In this document: positions 37,201 to 49,800 of the stretch, piece by piece
Layout: the number at the start of each line of letters is the position of its first letter
How positions within the stretch are numbered: the first letter of the stretch is position 1
Source: Dasyornis broadbenti
Lineage: Eukaryota > Chordata > Aves > Passeriformes > Dasyornithidae
Length of the DNA: 64,000 nucleotides
Assembly (NCBI GenBank): GCA_013397935.1
Contig: VZRN01001146.1
Coordinates: 1,102,413-1,166,412 of the forward strand
Direction of reading: 5' to 3'
Made by a program: the position numbers and the translations under genes
The notes under the pieces: generated by a model
Told to the model about the DNA's origin: nothing
The model's database searches: none
What the model saw: only the letters and a program-made list of their open reading frames with translations

Positions 37201-40194
37201 CTAACACAGCTGAAAACAACCCTAAACTTTCAATTTGGGGCATGGGGACTGCGTGCAAAGGAGAACAAAGCCAAGGAGGAGGAAAGCTGGGTTTGGACTA
37301 ACGCTCACTTCAAGGTTTACACTGCATTTGTTCAGTGTCTTGTGCGGCTGTGCACTAAAGGTCTTTCTAGAGCTGGGACTCAGACCTGTTTTTCATGTCG
37401 TATCTCTGCAGCTATCAGGTATTGAACCACAGAGCTGCAAGATCAAAGTAGTCCAGATGCTTTGACAGAAGTAGTTAATACTGTACATCACATCCACGTG
37501 CTGCTGCGATCTCAGATATCACACCAGGCTGCTGATGGCTTCGTAAACACGTTCACTCCAGTTACAAACTTACTACCATTTCTTGTGCCAAGACTTTAAT
37601 GTGCTTCAGTGCATGAAGGAAATTTACAACCGACTCCATGAATATATATAAATATATTCCAGCTCTCCCTTTCATTTCAGTTAAAAAAACCAGCAGCAAT
37701 TATATTTTAGGTTCATAAGAGATATTTATAACTTAGCTATAAACAAATGCTGAGCTAAAGATTTGCAGAAAGCTCTCAGGAAAACTCAATTATAGGATTT
37801 ATACGAATATTAACAATTTTTTCCAGTACTACAGTTATACTATCTTTTAATGACAGTGAGTAGATATAAATTACATCTTTTCTGACATGGGTTTACTCTT
37901 TAAGTGGGAAATTCAGGAAGAAGCCTGTTGTTATAACTCAGTACAGCAATTTAAAAAAAATATTTTAGTCATAATTTAAAGTCAGGTAAATGTAGCTGTT
38001 TCCATATAAAGGGGAAGGACGCTGGAGCAGATTAGTAATTTGTCTTTTGAATGGACATAACTTTCCTTGCTGTCTGTTTTAAGCATACAATCTATCTACT
38101 GAAGTTGTGTTTACAGGGAAAAGGAGGAGAGGGTTTAAATCCAGATTAAAAGTTTGAATTCTTCTGCAGTGTTCACTGGGTTTCTTGATCAAAATTTATT
38201 CTGATTTAGATTGTCACTTGGCTGCTCTAATTCCACTGAGTCTTTGTAAATGCTAAATGGAAGGAGAATCTGGGCCACTGTTGAAAAAGCTTTGCCTTGT
38301 GATCTCTGTGTGAACTATGCTGGGAATGAGTTTTGGCCTGCATGACTGAGCTGACATCCAGGCCTTGCCTCGTTAATAGCTTTTCTTACTACACACAACC
38401 ACGTTAACAACCTGATGTTTCTAGGAAGCAGTGATTGAGCAAAGCCATTCTCCCATTTCATTTATATCCCAGTGAAAGTGGACTGTTCTGTGTATATTTT
38501 AAATGTCAGAAGGCAGTTTGATCTACCAGTACCTGATGGGTTTTTTTTGAAGAACTTTTCAGAATCCTGCCATAAGGAATGCTTTAATGAAATTGCCTTT
38601 GTCATGATCTCCAAGGGCTAAGAAGCCTCACCTTAGGGTTCCTGACAAGAACCAGGACAGAGGAGAACAAACTGCTCAGCGGGACCCGAGCCCAGCAGCA
38701 TCCCTGATGTGGGACAGGCTGATCAGAGCCAGCCCTTGGGAAGGATGGAAAGTCAAAAGCCATGGGAGCTGTTGAGCGCTTGCAGTCACATTCACATCCG
38801 TGTGCTTCACCCACGCCTGAGAATTCAGCTTCACAGCTCCTTTGTGAGGTAGGAAATTACTACTCCCTCCCTTGCAGAAGTGGGGCATAAGGAGATGACG
38901 CTGTTCCCCTGGGGTTCCACAGGAAGCCTGTGGTAAAGCTGAGGATAAGTTTAATCTCCCACTCTCTCCTCTGTGCCTATGGGCTTTTGACAGCACCTTC
39001 ATTTCTGCAAGCTGTGAGCAGCCTGGACAATAGACACTGCCACAAAGTGGTTTCACTTTCCTGTCCTGCCTGTCTGAACTTTACAGACTGGCTCCAACTG
39101 TGCAGATTTGCTGCCCAGTAGCGAGATCACCTTACCTAGAGTTTTGGGTCAGTCTACAGGACAGACAAAGTTCAGCCGCAAAGCTCAGGTTTAAGTCTCC
39201 TGTACAGACTGGAGCCCACTTCTACTCGCTCGCTTCCCTACTTTCAGGAAGTGGGGAATACAATAAAAACTACAAGCACAAAAGAAAAGTCAATGAACAA
39301 AAACTTCTACTCTTAATTACAAACATTAGTGCAAACCACGCAGCAGATTATTTGTAGTAAGGTCAGTATTTTCTGTAAGGAGGTCGTACAACTGAGGCTT
39401 TAAACAAAGATGAAGTCACATTCTTTAGCCAAATAAGTAGTCAGCTTTGAAGGTCACTCACATAAGAAACCTGGATTCTGCTGCTACACATAATGTTTTA
39501 TCTTACATATTTGTGTGTATGCTATCATATGTTTTATTGAAAATATATTTAGTCCTGTGCTTTTATAAAATATAAATAACTAGAAGGCAGCAAAGACCAA
39601 ATTCCAAAGCTGAATTACAGTTTTGGCTAAGAGACATGTCCAGCATAATTTTAACTGTCTAGAAGAGCTTTTCCAAAAAGTATTTTTAAAAATTTAAATG
39701 AGCCATTTGTCTGTGTCAAAAAGCCAACACCTAAATCCACGCTTGTCACTCAAATGCACGGCCCTGCTGTCCAAGGTGAGTGTTCTCACTGTGACATCAG
39801 ATGCTCAACACTGCTGTACACTAGCTCACATTTTTACATATTCAGAAGTAGATGTAGGTGTTAGGCTTTATCTCACATCACCTGAAAGCCAGGGCCTTTG
39901 CACCTAATTAAGAGTCAAAGCTTGAAAGTTGCAGCCAGGTAAGAATCCTGCAGGAATGCTGATCTCCCTGCTGAACACATGTTTACATTTGGCAATAGTC
40001 ATCTGGGAGAAGGTGGAAAAAAATGGAGGTTTGAAAAAAATAATTCTCTAAATACTTTACTGGGCAAGGCCAATGGAGCTAGAAAATGCTGCAGTTAGTG
40101 GTCTGTACCCCCAGCAGGTGAAGTCAGAATTTGGAAAAGTGCACTTTTGGATCCTTTGCTCTTCTACCCTGCGCCTTCCAGCGGGGCCCTCCCT
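34213..40194. other. Intergenic DNA and probable NCEH1 3' UTR
   Basis: The right-hand end lies 3' of the NCEH1 stop codon on the minus strand. A minus-strand AATAAA at 39538-39533, about 660 bases beyond the stop, is the nearest candidate poly(A) signal, though a longer UTR is possible. The rest is AT-rich unique DNA without a recognised gene. Confidence 0.45.
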
Positions 40195-40812
40195 TCAGAG
40201 GTTCTCATCCAGCCACTTGATGTAGCTGTTCCTGGTCTGGACTCCTGCGGAGAAATCCGTGGGCCACACGGTGAAGATCATGCAGCCGTGGAAGCAGTCG
40301 TGGAAGTGGTCGAGGGTGACGGGCACGCCGGCGCGCTCCAGGCGCTTGGCGTACATGGCGCCGTCGTCGCGCAGGACGTCGTTTTCGCAGGTCAGCACGT
40401 AGGTGGGCGGCTGCCGCGCCAGCGTCGCGTCGTCCACCAGCAGCGGCACCGCCCGCGCGTCCAGCAGCGCCGGCAGCTGCTCCACGATGGCCGCCGTGCC
40501 CGTGCTCTGCACCACAGGCTTGTAGTTCTTTTGGAAGGAGGGAGGCAGCAGGGACGTCCAGTTGAGGCGCGCTCGGAAGGAGAGAGCCCGGCCGACGTTG
40601 AGAGCGGTGTGGTTGTTGATCAGCAGCTCGTGAGCCAAGTCGTAGTTGCCGTTCAAATAATCGATCCAGTAGTTGATCATGACGGCGCGAGGAAGCACGG
40701 GCATGTTCATGTTCTGCTGGTAGGATGGGGTGTTGAAGTCGAACGCCTGGAGGACTGGATAAATCAAGGCCTGCAGTTTCGGTCTGACGGTCAAATTCTC
40801 CTCTTTGCTAAG
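40195..40812 (-). CDS. NCEH1: NCEH1 exon 5 (terminal; catalytic Asp and His)
   Basis: 205 codons plus TGA at 40197-40195; acceptor ttttccgcacag, phase 0. It begins LSKEENLTVRPKLQALIYPV and ends NSYIKWLDENL. It carries the acid residue in TCENDVLRDDG and the His in HFHDCFHGCMIF. Sequons are NLT (near the start), NHT and NWT. The 3' two-thirds of the exon is strikingly GC- and CpG-rich compared with all flanking DNA. The 254-codon frame on the plus strand at 40147-40911 is its antisense shadow. Confidence 0.95.
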   Translation of the reverse strand, partial: LSKEENLTVRPKLQALIYPVLQAFDFNTPSYQQNMNMPVLPRAVMINYWIDYLNGNYDLAHELLINNHTALNVGRALSFRARLNWTSLLPPSFQKNYKPVVQSTGTAAIVEQLPALLDARAVPLLVDDATLARQPPTYVLTCENDVLRDDGAMYAKRLERAGVPVTLDHFHDCFHGCMIFTVWPTDFSAGVQTRNSYIKWLDENL

Positions 40813-43800
40813 CTGTGCGGAAAACGCGGGACAGAATTAAGATTACAAAGGAAAGAAACATCAGTGTGGAACTTTAGAAAAGCAGACATTCATTTGACAA
40901 TTTTAGAGTAAACTCTGCTCTTATACAAGTAAGGTGGCTGTTTAGTCTGAAGTATCAGCATCCTTATCTTTTTCTCCTCTCGTAAGGTGGCCATTCAGGC
41001 AGACTCAGTATCCTGCTCCCAACAGAAATCAGTGACAGAAGTTTAATCAAAATGAGTAAGAAGAAAAAAATGTGTAAAGTGGCATTTCTCTAACACCGTG
41101 CCCAATTGAGCAAGTGGCAAAGGAAGGATTTCCCGAGTCAAAGCACCTACTTTTGCTTTCAAGAATAAATTTTCATGGATTTGTCTTCCATGAATTGATC
41201 TAATTGGGGTTTTTTCAGCCAATATAGATTGCTGGCATCCACAATTTCTTCTAGCAAAGGCTCACCTGGTCCAGAAGCACCTCCCTGTGTCTGACTCGAC
41301 CTGCATCAAATTTAAGTCTATCAATTATACATTTGGTGCGCCCTGAATGCCTTACTGGAAGAGCCAGCACACTCCTTCTTTCATCTTCTACACAAGATAC
41401 TCAGTGCTCTAGCATGTGTCATCTTGTTTAAAAGGAATTATGCATCAGGAAATCTAATTAGGAATGCTTTTTCCAAAACATGGTACTATCGTGTTTATCA
41501 GTCCTCAGTATTGAAACTTTTATTGTAATTGTCTCTTATTAATTTTTTCACCCTAATTCAGCACTGCAAGGTTGTCATGGATAATTAGTTGTGTGGACAC
41601 ATTATCTGCTTTCTTATCACTAATGGTTATGGCAATAGGAATAAGTTAGTAATAATAATATTTCATTCAACCGTGAAAAATATTATTACTTGCCGCAGGC
41701 TTCCTTTAAACTCTTTACTAGATCAAATTCAGATTACATTTAAACTGCAGATACACAAAAGAAATTTCCTTAAAATTGCAAAATGCTACAGGAAGACAAT
41801 TTAACAGAAGAATTAAAGCTTCATTTCCTATATTTTTTTGTCCTTCATTGGTATCTGAAAGAAATAAAAGCCTATTTCCAGAGACAATTATCTAAAAATA
41901 GGTAGCCATATTAATAAATTATGCCTACTTGGGAAAATAGGGAGTTCACCAACCAAATGGGTAAAAAAAAGTCATTTAGCAACTTGCTCTTAAACTCTGG
42001 TCCATAACAACTCATGACTGTAAGAGCACATCACAATCTTTGTGATTCATACAGGGACTGAGTCACTTTACAGAAGAAAAGTGAGCAGATTCTGGCTTTC
42101 TACCATTCTGTTTTTAGGGGTGGCACATCACCCTGTGATGGTGCAGCACAAAGAACCTGCCAGCCTCTCTGAGCTGGGCTGCTGCAGTACAGTACATGTG
42201 ACACACTGGATGTTACCTGGTGGCACACAGCAGCTGCCAAATTCCCTCCTGCACTGTCCCCAGAGACTGCAATTCGACTGGGGTCCACTGAGTACTCAGC
42301 CAAGACATCAGGCTGCAGGAAATACTTCGTTGCACGAAGAGCATCATAGTACTGCTCAGGGAAGCGCACCTCGGGCACCAGCCTGTATCTGCAAAAGAAA
42401 AGGGATGAGAAACAATTCTTACCTCTGCTTTATTGTACCTCTCCTTTAGGATTTATGGGAGATATCAGATAACTCTTACTGGAAATAAGTATTTCATTAG
42501 GAGAAATACTACGGGAAAAGTAGGAGGTGTGTAATACTTACGTAAGACTTAATCTTATAATTAATGTTCTAATTTGGAAAAATTAAAACGAACCTACTAG
42601 ACATGAATAATACCAAGATAGCATAAAATTGTGCAGCACATTCCTAGGATTTCCCAATAGAGGATTTTCATCACACGTTATAAAAATCAATAGTTAAAAC
42701 ACCTTTGGCAAGGGAGTCATTACACTCTGCCTGGTTTTGATCCGAATTTCCACCTTAACAAGTTCCAGGGAGAGTAAATCATACACACCCAACACGCTCC
42801 TGTTTGGCTGAGCCAAACACCTAAGCACTTCTGCTTCCGAAATTTTTACCGGTGTCAGGAGAGAATGAACCTTGCTATCCCCCATGCCATGAAATGAACA
42901 ATAGCCAAGAAATTAAGTAATGCCAATTTGCTCCAATGCAACAGATTCAATAATGCAATTTATCAAGGAGAGGAGCAGAAATACACCCCTTGGGCAGGTG
43001 GGGAGATAGAGGCAGAGAGAGAGCAAACAGACTGCCAGGAAGAGCCAGCAGCAGAATCCCAGACACGAGGTTTTCTCAGCTTCTAAACAACAGTGCAGGA
43101 GAAATCTGTTTGTATTTACTGAATAATCCGAAATCCCAGAGTTGTTACTAGGCCTTATGGTATAAAGCAAAGTTTGTAGCTTTTCACAGATTTTACACAT
43201 TCTCAGTAGAATCTGAGATTCTACAAACTACAGATTTTACACATTCTCAGTAGAGCCCAGCAACCCGAAATTCAGTTTACTGATTCAAAATGTCTTCTTT
43301 AGACTGTAAGATAAAGAAGTTTCATATGCAGAATAAATTTTAAACTTAAGATTATAACTTTCAAACTCCATTTGTGACCTGCTGTCAGAAAGCAACCTAT
43401 ATCTTGTATATACAGGAATCTGAGAATGTCCTTTGGGAACTCCTTGGAAAACTGCGTAACAGAGCGTGCATAGATTGTGAAAGTGAGATGTGCAATTAGA
43501 CCAATGAAGAATCTAATTAGATTTGACTAATTGAATACAAACACCTTGATTGAAGCATAATGGTTAAGGAGAAGAGGTAAATAGTAACTCAGAGCAAAAG
43601 GCAGAATTATACCAGCATAAATCAGAAAAGGAATAATAAGGAACTTTTCAATATGGCGATTGCTGCTTGTCTGGAATAACAACAGCCGCTTTTGTAGTTT
43701 TCCTTGTTTCTACTAACAGAAAACAAAACAGTAAAAAAACCAAAAACCAACCCCCTCAACCCTTTAAAGTACGCTATAATAAGCATTAAATGAGTCACAT

Positions 43801-46476
43801 CAACTCCATATAATTAAGTTGCAATTAGATCCCAAAGCTTGGTATGTAATGAACTGCAGGTGGGAAACTTGAGTTTATTTTATCAAGTGATTTGGTTTGC
43901 AAAAGAAAATATTGAAATTGACAATAAAGATGGGAACAGTACCAATCAAGCTGGAGTCATCTAGGTAACGTATTTAGCTAGTCAAGAGGTTTATTTGCCT
44001 TGGAATTGCTCAACGTGTTAAAAAAACATCCCTGCTTTTCTGTTGTCTGGCAGTCCTCTGCTCTTGAGGGAAGCACAAGGCTTAAAAGAGATGACTGGAA
44101 CAGTGGGAGATTGCAAGAGCAGCAGGAAACTGCCAGACCCCACAGTGTATTCTAAAATAATTAGAAACCCAAATGAATTTCTGGTACTATTCCAATTTGT
44201 TGTAATTTTAAAAGGATAAAGGTATCAGACTGGTACAGAAAATTACTGTCCAAGTTAAAGCCTTATACAGAAGCCACCAGCAGAGGAAAAGCTAAAAGAA
44301 CTATGATACATATTTCTAATACCTTAAAAAAATACCTTGATCAGTTTTATATTACTTACTCAACAGAGACAACAACAGCATTCAGAGATTCAGCCATGAT
44401 TCTGCAGAGATTATTGTAAAGGCTTGTTCCTGGAAGGGATGGACATGGTGTTAGGGGCATCTGAGTCAATAGCCAGAAAGCTGTACCTAAGCCTTCTCAG
44501 AAAACACACAGCCATCACACAAATATATGCAAAAATCACAAATCCTGCAGTCTAATGCTTCCTTCCTCATCTGTTTCTTGGTGACTTCAGAGATGTCATT
44601 TCACCCACCTGTCACATTTCTCTCAGTTGGGCAAAATCTAAGGTACCCAGTGGTTTGGGGGCATTAACATCCAGAGAGAGTTACTGCAGTATGAGTCACT
44701 GCCTGTGGTTCATTTTATTATAGCACGCATTGCTTTGATTCAAATGAGTTGCCCTATTAATGTCAGCTGAGCTACTCATTTAAGGGAGGATTAATCACAG
44801 CTATCCTATTCATCAGAGGACTGATTATCTTTAATTTTGTTCCTTTCCAGTTACTTAAATGTTGATCCCTGGTACTATAAAATATACTAGGACATTAAAT
44901 GTTTTCTTAAGTATCGAGTCTTAGAAGTTGATATTTAGGTGTAGCACTTGTGTCATTAACTTCTGCACCTTGCACTCAGGGATATAGGTGACACAACAAA
45001 GCTATAATCATCCTGACAAAGCGTAGCAATTTAATATAAACTTTTTGCACAACAAGACCCATATGCAAACTATTACAAAACAAATGATGCAGGCAGGAGG
45101 TTAACAAACATCCCGTAGGCAGGTCTAAGAAAACACATCTCAAAGCACAATTCTGCTGTAGGAAGAGGAGTAAAATGTTTAATTGCTACAAGTCACAGGA
45201 CAAAGAGACTGGAATTTCCAAAACCATGTCAAGGCCGGATTTTAAAGTTATTTAGGAACCTAAACCTCACTTAAAATATGGTCTAAGTGACTTGTACATG
45301 CAGAGCTCAAGTGCAATCAACACAGTCTGTGTTTTGCATAATTTTGTAAAATTCCATTAATATTCCTTCTCTATAGAGGAAGCTGTAGAATGCATCAGGG
45401 CTGTATGGACTTCAGAATGTCATGGGAACAATGGGGAAGGAAAAGGGAGAAGACTCCTCTCAGATCTGGATCTCAGAGCAGCCACAGGAACCACATGTGT
45501 TTTCTCCTCCCAAGGCTGTTTTCCTCCTGTCCGATGTGGCAGGAATCAGTGGTTCCCTTATCACTGCCTATAGCTGTACCTCACTTCCTCTGACCATATT
45601 TGTGGTTTCCAAGTTAATTGGAGTAAAGAGCATTAATTTTCAAGGTAATTATGCTAGTGGTGGTTGTAGTCCCTAAGGAGCAAATCTTAGAGGAACCAAC
45701 CTCTACCTGTTTCCCTCACGCTGCTGCTGTCTGTGCTCAGCAGTGTGTATTCCCAGGCAGGCGTTATTTAAGAACCAAACATTAGAAAGGCTGTTATGTG
45801 CAGCGTGGATCAGCTCACTCTTCTGCTAATTATTGTCTGAAAATGGGACAAGCCTGTGTAACTTCCTTATATGTAGCCACTGGATTCTGATCACCAAGGA
45901 TCAACTTTTGCACATTACTTCAGAAAGTGGGGGACTGGCCCAAGCAGCCCACCCAGACATCCGAGAAATTTAATCAGTAAGCTATTGTTTCCTCTCAGGA
46001 TGTAATAAAACTAATCTTTTGGTCCTTTTACAGCTCACATGCAAATAAGATATGCACTTTTGCTGTGTGTTCATGATATTTTTCTCCCTCTCTCTTTACG
46101 TCTGATCCACCAGAGTAGAGACAGTTACTACTGCATTCAGGTACATCTTATCCGAATTGTCATTCCTGGCAGGAAAAAGAGCTTTTGGCTTTTCCTGCCA
46201 GGAGAAAAGCAGACTGGAATCCTATTTAATTACTGGCAGACACCTACTTGCACTTGCCAAGGCCCAGCCCCCTCCGTGGATGTAAACAACGCTGCGCTTG
46301 AGGCTTTCATCTCCCTTCGCAGGAGGTTCAAACACTCTCACTTCCACACCGTCAAAAACAGCATCCGTGATTTTAATGTCTTCAGAGGAGACAGACTTCA
46401 GCTTGTCAAAGGTGCAAATCAAATAATTCAGGACTATCAAGTGATGGCTGAGTCTCAGATAGTGAATCAGGTGACA
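40195..46476 (-). CDS. NCEH1: NCEH1, neutral cholesterol ester hydrolase 1, exons 2-5 (5' end missing)
   Basis: Serine hydrolase of the arylacetamide deacetylase / hormone-sensitive lipase family. The mammalian enzyme is an ER-anchored type II protein that hydrolyses cholesteryl esters and 2-acetyl ether lipids. Exons 46476-46248, 44429-44360, 42388-42217 and 40812-40195 join in phase (0, 1, 2, 0) to give 362 residues plus stop. With a first exon of about 45 codons, as in human, the total would be close to the 408 residues of the human protein. Visible features are the oxyanion-hole motif HGGGW, the nucleophile motif GDSAGG, the acid in ENDVLRDD and the catalytic His in HDCFHGC. Missing are the start codon and the N-terminal signal-anchor, expected upstream of 46476 and probably inside the N run at 54838-55270. 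Paralogues (AADAC and relatives) are less likely because LIHYLRLSHH and YIKWLDENL follow NCEH1. Confidence 0.93.
42217..42388 (-). CDS. NCEH1: NCEH1 exon 4 (catalytic serine)
   Basis: 172 nt; acceptor tttcttttgcag, donor CAG|GTAACA. It encodes YRLVPEVRFPEQYYDALRAT, KYFLQPDVL and the nucleophile elbow ISGDSAGGNLAAA-type sequence (here VSGDSAGGNLAAA). Phase 2 in, phase 0 out. Confidence 0.95.
43186..43254. repeat. 25-bp direct repeat, two copies 44 bp apart
   Basis: acagattttacacattctca plus gtaga occurs at 43186-43210 and again at 43230-43254. It is a small local duplication in NCEH1 intron 3. Confidence 0.9.
44360..44429 (-). CDS. NCEH1: NCEH1 exon 3 (70 nt)
   Basis: Located by phase and family comparison: acceptor catcccttccag, donor GTTGA|GTAAGT. 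It encodes (R)TSLYNNLCRIMAESLNAVV and on to VSVE, aligning without gaps to human [20 protein letters not shown] and VSIE. Phase 1 in, phase 2 out, which fits both neighbours. Confidence 0.92.
46164..46203. repeat. 14-bp inverted repeat (hairpin) just inside NCEH1 intron 2
   Basis: tcctggcaggaaaa at 46164-46177 pairs exactly with ttttcctgccagga at 46190-46203, leaving a 12-base loop. On the transcribed minus strand the hairpin begins about 45 bases downstream of the exon 2 donor. Confidence 0.9.
46248..46476 (-). CDS. NCEH1: NCEH1 exon 2 (oxyanion-hole motif)
   Basis: 229 nt; acceptor cttctttcccacccccag, donor GCAA|GTAGGT. It begins CHLIHYLRLSHHLIVLNYLI, aligning with human [20 protein letters not shown], and continues through FDGVEVRVFEPP to RSVVYIHGGGWALASA. 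The HGGG motif supplies the oxyanion hole. The plus-strand frame at 46039-46641 is its antisense shadow. Confidence 0.93.
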
Positions 46477-49400
46477 CTGGGGGTGGGAAAGAAGAAGAAA
46501 AGAAAGTCTGTTACTTCAGAGCATATCACACACTACCACATTGCAACTGCCTTCAAAGGGCAGGTCCTACATGATTCTTACAATATTCACTGGAAAATGA
46601 AATTTTATCAAGAACCTCTAATGCTTTTAAAGCTGTATTAAAACAAAACACTGTCTATAAAACGTTTTCTGTGGTCAGAAAAAATCAAACCACAAGCACT
46701 TTGTGGATCACAAGCACGAACGAGCACTCGGATCCTTTGAAAGACACCTTGGAAGGGGACAAACTTCATGTTCCACTAGGGGACCTGCGAAGCTCCTCGA
46801 ACTGGTACCAGCAGAGGGCAATACCACACAGACTATGTTTTTTGGTGGAAAAGTATCAAAAATGCAGATTATTTCTCTTGTTTCACCAAAGCATAAGTCC
46901 TTCTGCTTCCAAATTAAGAAGAGTTCCCAAGGATTGCAAAAAAAATTTGGAAACGGGAATAGTCTTAAAGGAATATAATGGTGTTTTTTGGCCTGTCCTG
47001 TGTTTACCTGCTGAATTGGGAAGGATCTGAAACACTAGCCAAGAACAACAGTAGGTTAAGGATACTTTTCTTCAATCCCAGACACTCAAGCGTGTTACTT
47101 TTTTATGTGACAAAACACTATGAAATTAAAGAATGATCTTATCCTTCTGCCTCCTTATGGTAGAAGGAGACAGATTTTTATCCCCTTTGGCTATCCAGGA
47201 CCTTTATTTTCATGCGTATTTTTAAAATTTTGCCCTGACTCGATTAGAAACGTGTTTCTCTCAGCAAACAGTACTGGGATTCAAGGCACTGCTCCACTTG
47301 AAATGGTCGTGACCTGCTCCCCACATGTCCTGCTCACTCTTTGTAGTGCATACTTGTTCCCAGGCCCTGGATGGTGCAGAAGGGGTGGCAAAAGGGCAGC
47401 CAAAGGACAGTAGGGATTGTGGTGTCCAGACTGACTTCTTCTTTAAAGAAGAAGTAGTGGAAGTCTTTCCCCTTTTTCAAAATTAATCTCTGTCCTAGTG
47501 ATGAAGCTCAGAAACTGGATAATCAGCTAAGCCTTTTGTACAACTTTCTAAGTCAAGGCAATGGAGTTGGGAGCTAAAACTAACACATATACTTAACATA
47601 CACCTGTAGGAACACTACCATTAGGAAAACTGTCAGCTGGGACCTTTTATTTTCTGTCCAGGTACCAAATACTTGGAACAAGAGGTGTCCTGTTGTATAG
47701 GGCTTTACTGCACATGCCTGCTTTGCAGTTTGAGTTCTGCCAGTTCCCCTAGTGCAGTGCAACCTGCTACAATGAATTCAAGGTGCAGGCACAGAGCGAG
47801 CGGGGTCACCCAGATACTGGTCTAACCACATTCACCTGCTGAAGAACAGGTACTTGCCGTAGTTTCATCCGTACAAAAGCTGTGCACATATCCTTCCAGG
47901 AAAAAAAGCAAATTTTGAAGCATTCAGCAGCCTCTCTGCCAAGGAAGATCTGTCACCTACAGCCACAACCTGTGACATGTATCTTTTTTCTCTGTCCTAA
48001 ATAGTTTGAATATTAAAAAAAAAATTGTAATATTTGCTTTCATTCAGGTGTTGTACAGAAAAGGCTTTGCACAGCCCCCTCTGCAGATTGCTGTAGAAAA
48101 AAAGATGAGTTTGGTATTTAAAAAAAAAAAAAATCTGCTCCAAATACAATGAACTGTTATGTGAGCTGGGAGAGGAATCCTCTTTCAAAACAAGAATTTA
48201 CAAAAATTACTTTCTTTACTTGCTTTAACTTGTGGTAACATCACCCTGCTGAGATGGTTTGGTAGGAACCCAAATTTTAAAATGCTTCCTGCATTTTGGA
48301 TGGGATATCATTTCTTCATGCTGCCGGTTTTTCGCTGGGAGAAGAAACACAAAATATCCACCCAGCAGGAAGAAATGCTGACAAGAAACAAGACTGTTTG
48401 TATCTCTGAGTTTCAGCCCATGCTTTTCTCCCACTGTTACTTAAAATTCCCACAGGAAAACCCAGGCCTAGTTTGAAATCTGAAGAGCAATACTTTCTAT
48501 TAATAATTTGGCACACAATTTGTTGGGCTGCCACTGATGTAACCACATAAAGGCCTGATCCCCCTGTGACCTATGGAAGTTCCCAAGGGAGGTAACCACT
48601 GGGAAGCAGTTTTAAAAATACTGCTAAAGAAAATAATATTTTTTTTAGCCTGACTGCTGCAATAGACATTTAATTTTTGTTTTCTCCCACTTCAGTTTGC
48701 ATTCTTTGTAGACAAGATTACCACATGTTTCTTGGAATCAGGAATGTTTTGTTTTCAAGACTAGTTAGTGGTGTTTACCAATAAGTGTTTTGTCCTGTTC
48801 TTCAAACCACAGAGCACCCTGGCCATGTGCAGTCTACCATGCTCTTTCATACCCATTTTGCCTATAATTGACCACTCTTTCCAAGAATCTGTAAACCTGG
48901 AAGAGATGTTTTCTACATCAGGGCACAAAAGCAACAGTCCTAATTATTTATCAGACATAGGCAGTTTTTTGCCAGGCATTTATCAGATACATTCTTTTAA
49001 AGTCAATCTGCCTAATAAGCCTATCGACTTGTTATTTACAAGGCATCAGGACTGCACTTTTTGCTGGCAAAGAACCAGCCTGGTCCAAAGTTCTCACAAT
49101 TAAATTTTTTTCTTTCCTTGTCTCTAAATATTAAAATAATGTATATAATATCTTAGCAGTCTGTAATAACACTCCTGGTAGAAGATGTGGTTGGCCAACT
49201 CTCCTCTAGGAGTGCCTTGCCACTCAAAGGGCAGCCCTGCCCACCCTGACGCCTGTTCTTCCCTGGCACCTTTCATGTGGTGCCAGTGGAAGCCTCGGAA
49301 CATTATCTTGTTGCAGCAGCTCAACGCAAACCCAGCAAAGCCAGAGAAACACTAAACTTCAGCCATGCCACCACCTTACTGATGCTCCAAGGCAGGAAAG

Positions 49401-49629
49401 AGGAGGCAGGAGAAAGGATGGGACCCGCGCTTTTGGCAGCAGCCTGCAGCTGGATTGCCTTAAATCCAGTATAAAACTGGATCTGGTCATCTCATATGAG
49501 CAATAATGGGTTTGATCTTTGCTGGTAGTTGTGATTTTTACCACCCTTCTGGTTACAACCTGCAGGTTGCTTGCAGGTTATCAAATGTAACACTTAAATG
49601 TATTTAGGGATTATGTGTATGTGTGTGGG

Positions 49630-49800
49630 GGGGAATGTGGAACAGAAGGGAAGAGAAAAACGGTGATGTTCTCTGCTGAAAAGGGAGTGCTGTAATACTA
49701 AAAGCTAGTGAAAAAAGAAAAGAAAGCATAAGGAAAAGGGGGAAGTAAAGAGACTACAGGAAAGAAAGAGGAGATAGTATAAAGATGAAAAGTCTGCGGG
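49630..49800. repeat. Purine-rich low-complexity tract
   Basis: The plus strand is dominated by A and G (agaaaaacgg, gaaaaaagaaaagaaag, aaggaaaagggggaag, ggaaagaaagaggag) for about 170 bases. On the transcribed strand of NCEH1 it is pyrimidine-rich. Confidence 0.7.

Noticed and set aside
40147..40911. 254-codon plus-strand frame
   Set aside because: It is antisense to NCEH1 exon 5, and its Val/Gly/Arg-rich product is a by-product of that exon's GC-rich codons.
46039..46641. 200-codon plus-strand frame
   Set aside because: It overlaps NCEH1 exon 2 in antisense; the minus strand matches a known family across the same bases.
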